Origin: Kribbella soli
GTDB lineage: Bacteria > Actinomycetota > Actinomycetes > Propionibacteriales > Kribbellaceae
Assembly (NCBI RefSeq): GCF_004331345.1
Contig: NZ_SJJZ01000002.1
Location: forward strand, 124,001 to 188,000
DNA: 64,000 nucleotides
Direction: 5' to 3'
The position numbers were made by a program, and so were the translations under genes. Below the pieces are notes generated by a model, which saw nothing but the letters and a program-made list of their open reading frames with translations, searched no databases and had not been told where the DNA came from. Positions 34,062 to 42,900 of the stretch are shown in pieces; position 1 is the first letter of the stretch, and each line of letters begins with the position of its first letter.

Positions 34062-34088
34062 TCTGACAGTTCGTGCCGGTGTCTCGTC
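34062..34088 (+). promoter_or_regulatory. ECF41-type promoter of the NTF2-like gene
   Basis: TCTGACA (34062-34068), 16 bases, then CGTC (34085-34088). The ATG (34098) is nine bases on, so the transcript would be nearly leaderless. The -10 region reads CGTCGTACC, identical to that of the divergent promoter, and the two -35 boxes abut. Confidence 0.55.
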
Positions 34089-34097
34089 GTACCGATC

Positions 34098-34538
34098 ATG
34101 ACCACACAGAACGCTGTATCCGAAGTCGACATCCGGGAACGTATCGAAGTCCTGCTCGACGCTATCCGGACGGGCGACCGGGCCGCCGTCAGGACGATCT
34201 TCGCCCCGAACATCGTCTCGTTCGACATCCAGCCGCCGCTGCGGCATCTCGGCGCCGAGACGAAATGGGAGAACTGGGAGCTCGTTTTCGAGGCTTTCGA
34301 GCTGCCGCTGGAGTACGAGGTCCGCGACCTGACCGTCCTCGTCGACGGCGATCTCGCGGTCGTGTACTCGCTGAACCACATGAACGCCGTGATGAAGCTT
34401 GGCGGCAAGATCGACTACTGGCTGCGCTGGACCTCCGCCTGGCAGAAGATCGACGGGCAGTGGCTGATCGTGCACGACCAGGTCTCCGTCCCGACGAACT
34501 TCCAGAACGGCACCGCGGCCATGGACCTCATGCCCTGA
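34098..34538 (+). CDS. NTF2/SnoaL-like protein (ketosteroid-isomerase fold)
   Basis: A 146-residue cone-fold protein. IRERIEVLLDAIRTGDRAAV is the N-terminal helix pair, and LAVVYSLNHM and WLRWTSAWQKIDGQWLIVHDQVSVP are the strand core. Relatives are small enzymes or ligand-binding proteins. It is divergent from the ECF41 gene and has the same type of promoter, so it is a strong candidate for that sigma factor's target. It has no ribosome-binding site, in agreement with a leaderless mRNA. Confidence 0.82.
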   Translation: MTTQNAVSEVDIRERIEVLLDAIRTGDRAAVRTIFAPNIVSFDIQPPLRHLGAETKWENWELVFEAFELPLEYEVRDLTVLVDGDLAVVYSLNHMNAVMKLGGKIDYWLRWTSAWQKIDGQWLIVHDQVSVPTNFQNGTAAMDLMP

Positions 34539-35157
34539 GCCGGGCGCGGCCGAGGATGTGCGGGCTGGCCGGGGTCTTGTGATCGGGCGGGAACTCGAAC
34601 TGGTCGAGTTCCTCGATGTCGAAGCCCGCTGCGGTGATGGCGGCGGCGGTGTCGCGGTGGGTGTGGCAACCGCCGGCGAACAGCGGCCACAGGGTCGCGT
34701 CGGAGATGCGTTGGACGGTTGCGAGGGTGCGGTCGGGGGCGGCTGCGACGTGCTCGTAGAACCTGAGTTCGCCGCCGGGTCGCAGTACCCGTCGCACCTC
34801 GGCAAGGGCTTTTGCCTGGTCGGGGACCGAGCAGAGGACGAGTGAGACCACGACGGCATCGGCTGACGCATCAGGTGCCGGCAGGTGGTCCGCCGTACCT
34901 TCGACGACCTCGACGGGGACGGGGGCAGCGGCGGCCTGGCGCTGGGCCTGGGCGCGGAGGTAGGGCTCGGGCTCGACGGCGAGAACGCTGACGACGTCGG
35001 TGGGGTAGTGGGCGAAGTTGCCGCCGTCGCCCGCTCCGACCTCCACCACCCGGCCCTGCGTCCCGGCGAGCAGCCGACGCCGATGCTCGGCTGCTCCCTG
35101 CTCGTCCATGGCGGGCCGCACCCGCGTGTACAGCCGGGCGAACAACGGACGTCTCAT
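34528..35157 (-). CDS. Class I SAM-dependent methyltransferase
   Basis: A 209-residue methyltransferase of the UbiE/METTL7-like type. VVEVGAGDGGNFAHYP near residue 37 is motif I, LAVEPEPYLRAQAQ binds ribose, EGTADHLPAPDASADAVVVS covers motifs II-III, and VLRPGGELRFYEHV is motif IV. It overlaps the NTF2-like gene by 11 bases at its 3' end. The substrate is unknown. Confidence 0.87.
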   Translation of the reverse strand: MRRPLFARLYTRVRPAMDEQGAAEHRRRLLAGTQGRVVEVGAGDGGNFAHYPTDVVSVLAVEPEPYLRAQAQRQAAAAPVPVEVVEGTADHLPAPDASADAVVVSLVLCSVPDQAKALAEVRRVLRPGGELRFYEHVAAAPDRTLATVQRISDATLWPLFAGGCHTHRDTAAAITAAGFDIEELDQFEFPPDHKTPASPHILGRARLRA

Positions 35158-35175
35158 GAACCCACCCTCGCAGAC

Positions 35176-35203
35176 TGTCGGATCGTGGCCCGGGTCGATC
35201 GTC
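35176..35203 (+). promoter_or_regulatory. Possible ECF42-type promoter
   Basis: TGTCGG (35176-35181) and CGTC (35200-35203) resemble the ECF42 pattern reported in Streptomyces (TGTCGA and CGA/TC). The 18-base spacer is longer than usual. It lies 35 bases before the YCII/DGPF gene. Confidence 0.3.
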
Positions 35204-35237
35204 TCCTGAGCGAGACTGTCATCAAGGAGGTATGCGG

Positions 35238-35582
35238 GTGAAGTACGTGCTGATGTTCATCGAGACCGAGGAATTCGCGACGGAGTTCGCGGCGCTGTCG
35301 CCGGCCGAGAAGGAGGAGGCGTACCGGCGGGTGTACCAGTGGTTCGACGACCACGCGGACAAGATCACCAACCGGGGGAGCAAGCTGCAGGGCCGGGAGA
35401 CCGCGACGACGGTCCGGCTGGACAGCGGGCAACTGACCACCGACGGGCCGTTCATCGAGGGCAAGGAGGTCGTGTCCGGGTTCACCGAGATCGACGTCGA
35501 GGACCTCGACGAGGCGCTGCGGATGGTGAAGACCTGGCCGGCCTGCCCGGTGATCGAGATCCGGCCGGTCGCCGAGATGTGA
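35238..35582 (+). CDS. YCII-related DGPF-domain protein
   Basis: A 114-residue protein. VKYVLMFIETEEF begins the ferredoxin-like fold, TTDGPFIEGKEVVSGF holds the DGPF motif, and WPACPVIEIRPV ends it. The GTG at 35238 is preferred because AAGGAGGT is seven bases away; the ATG at 35232 is too close. DGPF genes are the usual partners and targets of ECF42 sigma factors, and this one overlaps such a gene by four bases (GTGA). Confidence 0.9.
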   Translation: MKYVLMFIETEEFATEFAALSPAEKEEAYRRVYQWFDDHADKITNRGSKLQGRETATTVRLDSGQLTTDGPFIEGKEVVSGFTEIDVEDLDEALRMVKTWPACPVIEIRPVAEM

Positions 35583-36769
35583 GTACCGAGGACGAATTGG
35601 CCCGCGTGGTGCGCGACCACGCGGGGCGGTTGGCAGGGGCGCTGGTGTCGCTGCTCGGTGACTTCTCCGCGGCCGAGGACCTGGTCCAGGACGCGGTCGA
35701 GATCGCGCTGAAACGCTGGCCGGTCGAAGGTATTCCGGAGCGGCCCGACGCGTGGCTGTTCACAGTCGCGAAGCGCCGCGGTCTCGACGTACTGCGTCGG
35801 CAGCAGAACTATCGCTTGAAGCTCGCGCTCCTGCCTCCGCCGGAGCAGTCGCCGCCGGACGATCGGCTGAGGTTGATCTTCACCTGCTGCCACCCGGCGT
35901 TGGCGCGTGAGGCCCAGGTGGCGCTGACGCTCCGGGTGGTGTGCGGTCTGACGACTGCCCAGATCGCGGCCGCGTTCCTGGCATCCGAGTCCGCCGTCGC
36001 GCAGCGGATCACGCGGGCGAAGCGCAAGATCACCGATGCCGGCATCCCGTACCGGATCCCGCGCGACGACGAGCTCCCCGAGCGCCTGAACGAAGTACTG
36101 ACGGTCATCTACCTGCTGTTCAACGAGGGCTACCTGTCGAGTACGGCGGAACGCGCGCACTCGCGCGATCTCGTCGACGACGCCGAATGGCTGACTGCAC
36201 TGCTCCACGGACTCCTGCCCAACGAACCCGAGGTAGCCGGCCTACTCGCCCTGATCAGACTGCATCGAGCCCGTACGGCGGCCCGCTTCACGCCAGCCGG
36301 GGACCTGATCCTGCTCGAGGACCAGGACCGTACGGCGTGGGACCACGCAGCGATCGCCGACGCAACCGCTCTCCTCACCCGCACCGCCCGGCGGTACCAC
36401 GCACCCGGCCCGTACCAACTGCAGGCCGCCATCGCCGCCTGCCACAGCGAGGCGCCCACCTGGCCCGAGACGGACTGGCCGCAGATCCTCGTCCTGTACG
36501 ACATGCTCCTCACGCTGCAGCCGACATCCGTCGCCGGCCTGCACCGATCCATCGCGCTGTCCTACGTACGCGGACCTGCGGCCGCCCTCGCGGAGCTCGA
36601 CGAGATGGCCGCCGGCCTCCAGCAGTACTCGTTGTTCCACGCGACCCGCGCCCAGCTTCTTCGCGACCTCGACCGCCTTGCCGAGGCCCATGACGCCGAC
36701 GAGCGGGCCGCCGAGCTGACCGCCAATCCGGCACAGCTCGGACTGCTCAACGAGCGCCTGGCCCGCTGA
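35579..36769 (+). CDS. ECF42-group sigma factor with TPR-like C-terminal domain (DUF6596)
   Basis: A 396-residue sigma factor. Region 2 covers LLGDFSAAEDLVQDAVEIAL and PDAWLFTVAKRRGLDVLRR. Region 4 covers LRVVCGLTTAQIAAAFLASESAVAQRI. IYLLFNEGYLSS begins the long helical extension (from about 190), which contains YQLQAAIAACH and the usual ECF42 repeats. ECF42 has no anti-sigma factor and is thought to be controlled by this extension. GTG start overlaps the DGPF stop. The gene pair is a standard ECF42 unit. Confidence 0.93.
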   Translation: MSTEDELARVVRDHAGRLAGALVSLLGDFSAAEDLVQDAVEIALKRWPVEGIPERPDAWLFTVAKRRGLDVLRRQQNYRLKLALLPPPEQSPPDDRLRLIFTCCHPALAREAQVALTLRVVCGLTTAQIAAAFLASESAVAQRITRAKRKITDAGIPYRIPRDDELPERLNEVLTVIYLLFNEGYLSSTAERAHSRDLVDDAEWLTALLHGLLPNEPEVAGLLALIRLHRARTAARFTPAGDLILLEDQDRTAWDHAAIADATALLTRTARRYHAPGPYQLQAAIAACHSEAPTWPETDWPQILVLYDMLLTLQPTSVAGLHRSIALSYVRGPAAALAELDEMAAGLQQYSLFHATRAQLLRDLDRLAEAHDADERAAELTANPAQLGLLNERLAR

Positions 36770-36786
36770 GCCACCATCCTTGCTCC

Positions 36787-37929
36787 ATGGGTGTGGAGGG
36801 GCGGGGCGAACGGCTGTGGTTTCTGGACTGGTTGCGTGTGATCGCGGTGTTCGGGGTGTTCGTGTTCCACACCCTGCGGCCGTTCGACGACGGCGACTGG
36901 CATGTGAAGAACGCGCAGACGAGTGAGGGGATCTCGGTCGCGATCGCGTTCCTGGGGTTGTGGGGGCTGGCGTTCTTCTTCATGATCTCGGGTTCCGCCG
37001 CGTGGCTGGCGCTGCGGTGGCGGAGCGCGCTCGAGTTCCTCAGAGAGCGCTCTTTGAGGTTGCTCGTTCCGTTCTTCGTCGCGTACGTGTTGCTCTCACC
37101 GCTGCAGTACTTCATCGAGGAGCACCACAAGGGCCGGTCGACGGCCTCGTTCTTCGGTGATGTGCGGACGTTCTTCAGCGATCTCGCCGGCGATGCGCCG
37201 CTGTGGTTGCGCGACACGTACCACCTGTGGTTTCTCGTCTATCTGATCCAGTTCGCCGTACTCGGTCTGCCGGTGTTTCTGTTGCTGCGCGGTAGAACTG
37301 ACTGGATCGCGCGACGGTGTCAGCGGCGCGGGTCGATCCTGCTCCTCGCCGTACCGCTCGTGCCGATTCACCTGTTGCTGCTCGCCGCGCCCGGTCCGGA
37401 GCACGGGTGGGGCGAGTTCGTGTTCTTCTTCGACTTCTTCGTCGTCGGGTACCTGGTGATGTCGGACGCCCGACTCCTGGCAGCGGTACGACGGGACGCC
37501 GTACCAGGACTGATTCTCGGCGTCGGCGCATTCGTGCTCGGTGTGGTGACCGGCATCATCGACTTCCTCGACGGCTGGTGGCCGAACCCGGGCTATTCCT
37601 GGCCGTACGTCTGGTACTCGCCGCTCATCACCCTCGCCGTCTGGGGCTGGCTGGTCGCCGTCCTAGGCTTCGGCCTCCGCGCACCGGCCCTCCAACGCCC
37701 GCTACCCCCGCGCCTGGCCCGAGCCGCGATGCCGTACTTCATCATCCACCAGCCGGTAATCCTCGCGCTCGCCTACTTCATCGTCACCTGGCACACCAAC
37801 CTCTGGCTCAAGTACGCCGCACTCCTACCCACCGCCTTCGCCATCTCGGCGCTCCTAGCCTGGTTCCTCTCATCCACCCCGGTGGTCAGCCAACTCTTCG
37901 GCGTCAAACGCCCGACCCCAACCGGCTGA
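36787..37929 (+). CDS. Acyltransferase 3 family membrane protein (MdoC/OafA-like)
   Basis: A 380-residue protein with about ten transmembrane helices. RLWFLDWLRVIAVFGVFVFHTLRP has the conserved Arg and His (split: LDWLRVIAVF and VFHTLRP) of the AT3 family. FFMISGSAAWLAL follows, then HLWFLVYL and a late MPYFIIHQPVILAL. Such enzymes transfer acyl or succinyl groups to exported sugars, antibiotics or lipids. It starts 17 bases after the ECF42 gene, so it may be in the same transcript. The substrate is unknown. Confidence 0.87.
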   Translation: MGVEGRGERLWFLDWLRVIAVFGVFVFHTLRPFDDGDWHVKNAQTSEGISVAIAFLGLWGLAFFFMISGSAAWLALRWRSALEFLRERSLRLLVPFFVAYVLLSPLQYFIEEHHKGRSTASFFGDVRTFFSDLAGDAPLWLRDTYHLWFLVYLIQFAVLGLPVFLLLRGRTDWIARRCQRRGSILLLAVPLVPIHLLLLAAPGPEHGWGEFVFFFDFFVVGYLVMSDARLLAAVRRDAVPGLILGVGAFVLGVVTGIIDFLDGWWPNPGYSWPYVWYSPLITLAVWGWLVAVLGFGLRAPALQRPLPPRLARAAMPYFIIHQPVILALAYFIVTWHTNLWLKYAALLPTAFAISALLAWFLSSTPVVSQLFGVKRPTPTG

Positions 37930-38051
37930 AGCCCGCCGACACCGGCACGGATATCCGGCTCTCGTGCTGTCGTGCCGGGGAGAGAAATCGTCGCCATATG
38001 CAACTTTGTCTCCCCGCTCTTCGGGTTTGGCCCGGACCGCCCCGTCAGGCG

Positions 38052-38095
38052 GCCACACATCGGACAGGAGCGCGGGATAACCCCGCAGGTGTGGC
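38052..38095. terminator. Nested hairpin between acyltransferase and lexA ends
   Basis: GCCACAC (38052-38058) pairs with GTGTGGC (38089-38095). Inside, GCGGG (38072-38076) pairs with CCCGC (38082-38086). It lies between two convergent genes, 20 bases after the lexA stop on the minus strand, and so probably acts as a terminator. A second inverted repeat, GGGGAGA/TCTCCCC, spans 37977-38015. Confidence 0.5.
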
Positions 38096-38114
38096 TGGTC
38101 TGTGCGCGACGGGA

Positions 38115-38768
38115 TCAGACGCTGCGGAGGACTGAGACGACTACGCCGAGGATTGTTGCGTGGTCGCCGTCGATGACCTCGTAGTCGGGGTTGCGGGGTT
38201 CTAGGTAGACGTGGTTGTTGCGGCGGCGGTAGACCTTGACCGTTGCTTCGTCGTCGAGCATCGCGGCGACGATCTGGCCGGAGTGGGCCTCGGACTGCTG
38301 GCGGACCACGACGATGTCGCCGTCGCAGATCGCGGCGTCGATCATCGACTCGCCGCGGACGCGCAGGCCGAACACTGTGCCGCGACCGGTCAGTCCGCGG
38401 GGGAGTTGGAGTACGTCGTCCACGTGCTCGACCGCGGAGATCGGCGTACCGGCCGCGATGTCGCCGACCACCGGAACCGGAACGTTGTCGTCACTCGTCG
38501 TCGCGGCAGCCGAATCCTGGAGGAACATCCGGACGTCGATCGGCCGGGAGACCGACGGGCTCCGACGGAGGAACCCTTTCTCCTCCAGGCTGGCCAGGTG
38601 CTTGGACACCGACGACGAGGAGCGCAGCCCGACCGCGTCGCCGATCTGCCGGCTGCTCGGCGCGTACCCGTGGCGCGTCACCCAGTCCCGGATCACCACC
38701 AGAATGCGTTGCTGCCGCTCCGGAAGCGCCCCGGTGTCGAGGTCGCCGAACAGGTCGAGATCAGTCAC
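38115..38768 (-). CDS. lexA: LexA-type repressor
   Basis: A 217-residue LexA. The N-terminal winged helix has SRQIGDAVGLRSSSSVSKHLASLEE; the recognition helix reads SVSKHLASL where classical LexA has SVAHQLxxL. The self-cleavage site is Ala106-Gly107 (GDIAAGTP), and the S24 dyad is Ser141 (RGESM) and Lys178 (ATVKVY). I see no standard actinobacterial SOS box (TCGAAC-N4-GTTCGA) upstream. The altered recognition helix and missing box suggest either a second LexA paralogue or one with a different operator. It is downstream of a LysR gene and near a dnaE. Confidence 0.88.
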   Translation of the reverse strand: MTDLDLFGDLDTGALPERQQRILVVIRDWVTRHGYAPSSRQIGDAVGLRSSSSVSKHLASLEEKGFLRRSPSVSRPIDVRMFLQDSAAATTSDDNVPVPVVGDIAAGTPISAVEHVDDVLQLPRGLTGRGTVFGLRVRGESMIDAAICDGDIVVVRQQSEAHSGQIVAAMLDDEATVKVYRRRNNHVYLEPRNPDYEVIDGDHATILGVVVSVLRSV

Positions 38769-38863
38769 CGCGAAATCCTAGAGCGCCCCCGGCCGGCAAC
38801 CGCGCTTCGACACCCGCAGCTGAGTTGAAGGAAGGAAAGAAAGAAGAGTTGGTGGGGGTGTGG

Positions 38864-39787
38864 TTAGCTGCGGAGTCGTCGGGGCAGCCACAGTTCGCTG
38901 GTGCCGGCGGGCTGTGGCTGTCGTCGTACGTGCTCGATCAGCTTCGTGAGATCTGGGTGCTTGTTCGAGCTGAGCCAGATCAGTGACCACGGATAGACCG
39001 GCGTCGGGTCCACGACCTGAAGACGCCGCAGGCCGCGCGGCCACGGCCCGGCTTCCCGCGTCCGTTCACCCCAGAACGTGATCAGCGACCTCGACTCGGC
39101 GATCGTCCCGACCAGATCCTCGAACCCGAAGTTCGGACCGGTCGAGTCGATCGTGAGTCCGAAATCAGCCGTCAGCTCCTGGTAGAACGCGCCCCACTCG
39201 CTGCCCTCGATGATCCCCGGAATCCAGAACGTGTACCGGCGTAGCTCGTCCACGGGCACCGACGTCCGATTCGCGAGTGGGTGCCCCGCGCCGACGATGA
39301 TCTCGTGCGGCTCCAGGTACGCAACCATGCTCTCGAGCCCAGCCGGCAGCGGCTCGGGGTGATAGGCGAAGGTCGCGTCGATCTCGCCGGCAAGAAGAGC
39401 TGGAAGCGCCGCTCCCAGCCCGCGCAGCACGAGCGTCTTGAGCGGGGTCTCCGGGTGCGCCTGGTGGAAGTCCAGCGTGAGTACGGCGGGCAGCAGCCGG
39501 CTCCCGAGGATGTCGACGCGCAGCGGCCGCACCTCGTTCTGCACCGATTCGACAGCATGCCGCGCAGCGATCAGTACGGCGTGCGCGTGCGGCAGGAACG
39601 TCCGCCCGGCCGCGGTCAGCGTCGCACCGGTTGGAACCCGATCGAAGAGCGTCGCGCCGAGCGAGGACTCCAGCGCCGCGATCCGCTTCGACACTGCCTG
39701 CTGACTGAGTCGGAGGCGGTCGGCGGCGTACCGGAACTGGCCTTCCTCGGCGACGGCGACGAACGCGCGCAGGCTGTCGAGATTCAC
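38864..39787 (-). CDS. LysR-family transcriptional regulator
   Basis: A 307-residue LTTR. FVAVAEEGQFRYAADRLRLSQQAVSKRIAALE is the HTH region (helix-turn-helix within AADRLRLSQQAVSKRI). From about 88 there is the periplasmic-binding-like effector domain (ILGSRLLPAVL ... DATFAYHPEPLP). GTG start at 39787. It is divergent from dnaE with 113 bases between them, and its product may control that gene. Effector unknown. Confidence 0.9.
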   Translation of the reverse strand: MNLDSLRAFVAVAEEGQFRYAADRLRLSQQAVSKRIAALESSLGATLFDRVPTGATLTAAGRTFLPHAHAVLIAARHAVESVQNEVRPLRVDILGSRLLPAVLTLDFHQAHPETPLKTLVLRGLGAALPALLAGEIDATFAYHPEPLPAGLESMVAYLEPHEIIVGAGHPLANRTSVPVDELRRYTFWIPGIIEGSEWGAFYQELTADFGLTIDSTGPNFGFEDLVGTIAESRSLITFWGERTREAGPWPRGLRRLQVVDPTPVYPWSLIWLSSNKHPDLTKLIEHVRRQPQPAGTSELWLPRRLRS

Positions 39788-39876
39788 GCGACCAGACAGT
39801 ACAACCGCACGTTGTCCGCGACGGTGACAGGGTTGTTTGATCCACGCGCACAGCGATCCTTGGATGAGGGCTCCAG

Positions 39877-39891
39877 ACAACTGACAGTTGT
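39877..39891. promoter_or_regulatory. Perfect 15-bp palindrome in front of dnaE
   Basis: ACAACTG-A-CAGTTGT, perfect on both arms, ends nine bases before the dnaE GTG codon and abuts the GGAG ribosome-binding site. A protein bound here would block initiation. Candidates are the adjacent LysR or LexA-type regulator; neither is shown. Confidence 0.5.
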
Positions 39892-39900
39892 GGAGCTCGG

Positions 39901-42900
39901 GTGCCTTCGTTCACACATCTGCACGTTCACACGCAGTACTCGCTGCTCGACGGCGCCGCGCGGCTGAAGGACCTGTTCGCGGCCTGCGCCGAGCACGGCA
40001 TGACCCATCTCGCGATCTCGGACCACGGGAACCTGCACGGCGCGTACGACTTCTTCCATCAGGCGCAGAAGGCCGGCATCACGCCGATCATCGGCATCGA
40101 GGCATACGTCGCCCCCGCGTCCCGCCGTACCAAGGAGCGCGTCTTCTGGGGCCAGCCGCACCAGAAACGCGACGACGTCTCCGGATCCGGTGGCTACACG
40201 CACAAGACGATCTGGGCGCGGGACGCGACCGGTCTGCACAACCTGTTCCGGCTGTCCTCCGACGCGTACCAGGAGGGCTGGCTGCAGAAGTGGCCGCGGA
40301 TGGACAAGGAGAGCCTCGCCCAGTGGTCCGGCGGACTGATCGCGTCGACCGGTTGCCCATCCGGTGAGGTGCAGACGCGGCTGCGACTCGGCCAGTACGA
40401 CGCAGCGGTCGAGGCGGCCGCGCAGTACCAGGACATCTTCGGCAAGGAGAACTACTTCCTCGAACTGATGGACCACGGCATCGAGATCGAGCGCCGGGTC
40501 CGCGACGGCCTGCTCGACGTCGGGCGCACGCTCGGCATCCCACCGCTGGTCACGAACGACTCGCACTACACGCACTCGGCTGAGGCCAAGGCGCACGACG
40601 CCCTCCTGTGTATCCAGACCGGCAAGTCCCTGGCCGACCCGGACCGCTTCCGCTTCGACGGGTCCGGCTACTACCTCAAGTCGGCCGCGGAGATGTACGC
40701 CGTCGACACCTCGGACGCCTGGCAGGACGGCTGCCGGAACACCCTGATGGTTGCCGAGCGCATCGACACCACCGGCATGTTCACGAAGCGCGACCTGATG
40801 CCGCGGTTCGCCGTACCCGAGGGGTTCACGGAGGTGACGTGGTTCCGCGACGAGGTGCTGCGGGGGATGCGCCGGCGGTACCCGGACGGGTGGGACGAGC
40901 GCTACCAGAAGCTGGCCGAGTACGAGATGGACGTCATCATCCAGATGGGGTTCCCAGGCTACTTCCTGGTGGTCGCGGACTTCATCATGTGGGCCAAGGG
41001 CAACGACATCGCGGTCGGCCCGGGCCGCGGCTCGGCGGCCGGCTCGCTGGTGTCGTACGCGCTCGGCATCACCGACCTGGACCCGATCGAGCACGGGCTG
41101 ATCTTCGAGCGGTTCCTGAACCCGGAGCGGGTCTCGATGCCGGACGTCGACATCGACTTCGACGAACGCCGCCGGGTCGAGGTGATCCGCTACGTCACCG
41201 AGAAGTACGGCGCCGACAAGGTCGCGATGATCGGCACGTACGGCACGATCAAGGCGAAGAACGCGATCAAGGACTCGGCCCGCGTGCTCGGCCTCCCGTA
41301 CGCGACCGGCGACCGGATCACCAAGGCGATGCCCGCGGACGTCGGCGGGTCGGGTATCGATCTGACCGGGATCACCGACCCGAAGCATCCGCGGTACGAC
41401 GAGGCCGCCGAGGTCCGGTCGATGTACGAGAACGATCCCGACGTCCGCACCGTGATCGACACCGCGAAGGGCGTCGAGGGCCTCGTCCGGCAGATGGGCG
41501 TACACGCGGCCGGCGTGATCATGTCGAGCGAGTCGATCGTCGACCACGTCCCGGTCTGGGTCCGGCGCTCCGACGGCGTCACGATCACGCAGTGGGACTA
41601 CCCGAGCTGCGAGTCCCTCGGGCTGCTGAAGATGGACTTCCTCGGTCTGCGCAACCTGACCGTCATCGACGACGCGGTGAAGATGGTGCGGGCGACCAAG
41701 GGCCTCGAGATCGAGCTGCTGCGGTTGACGCTCGACGACGCCCGGACGTTCCAGCTGCTGGGCCGCGGTGACACGCTCGGCGTCTTCCAGTTCGACGGTA
41801 CGGCGATGCGCGCGCTGCTGCGGCTGATGCGGCCGGACCAGTTCGAGGACATCACGGCCGTGACCGCGCTGTATCGGCCGGGTCCGATGGCGATGAACTC
41901 GCACACGAACTATGCGCTCCGGAAGAACGGGCAGCAGGAGATCACGCCGATTCACCCCGAGCTGGAGGAGCCGCTGCGGGAGGTGCTCGGGATCACCTAT
42001 GGGTTGGTGGTCTACCAGGAGCAGGTGCAGAAGGCGGCGCAGATCCTGGCCGGGTACAGCCTGGGTCAGGCGGACCTGTTGCGGCGTGCGATGGGCAAGA
42101 AGAAGAAGGAGGTGCTCGACCAGGAGTTCGTCCCGTTCCGGGATGGTTGCCGGCAGCACGGATTCTCGGACGCGGCGACGCAGGCCGTATGGGACGTCCT
42201 GGTGCCGTTCGCCGGGTACGCGTACAACAAGGCACATGCCGCGGCGTACGCGCTGGTGTCGTACTGGACGGCGTACCTGAAGGCGAACCATCCGGCCGAG
42301 TACATGGCGGCGTTGCTGACGTCTGTGAAGGACGACAAGGACAAGTCCGCGGTGTACCTGAACGAATGCCGGCGGATGGGGATCAAGGTGCTGCCGCCCG
42401 ACATCAACGAGTCGCTGGCGAACTTCGCCGCTCAGGGGGAGGACGTGGTGCTCTTCGGGCTGTCCGCCGTACGGAACGTCGGGTCCGCGGTCGTCGACGG
42501 GATCATCCGCAGCCGCGAGGGCGGGCGGTACGCATCGTTCCCGGACTTCCTCGCGAAGGTGGAGTCCGTTGCCTGCAGCAAGCGTGCGATCGAGTCGCTG
42601 ATCCAGGCCGGCGCCTTCGACACGGTCGGACACACGCGCAAGGGATTGCTCGCGAGGCACGAGGAGCTGGTCGAGAACGCCGTCGCGGTGAAGCGGAAGG
42701 AGGCCGAGGGACAGTTCGACCTGTTCGGTACGTCGGAATCGCCGGTGTTCACGCTCGACGTGAGCTTCGCGGCGGACGAGTGGGACAAGGCGGCGCTGCT
42801 GGCGCGCGAGCGGGAGATGCTGGGGCTGTACGTCTCGGACCATCCGCTCTTCGGTCTGGAGGGTGTGCTCACCGAGCGCGCGGACGTCGGGATCGCCCAG

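Noticed and set aside
37773..38060. Minus-strand ORF between acyltransferase and lexA (MATISLPGTTAREPD...)
   Set aside because: It mostly overlaps the acyltransferase gene antisense, has weak initiation signals and covers the hairpins.
38769..38863. SOS box upstream of lexA
   Set aside because: Only a half-match (TCGAAG...GGTTGC) is present; the inverted TCGAAC/GTTCGA pair is absent.
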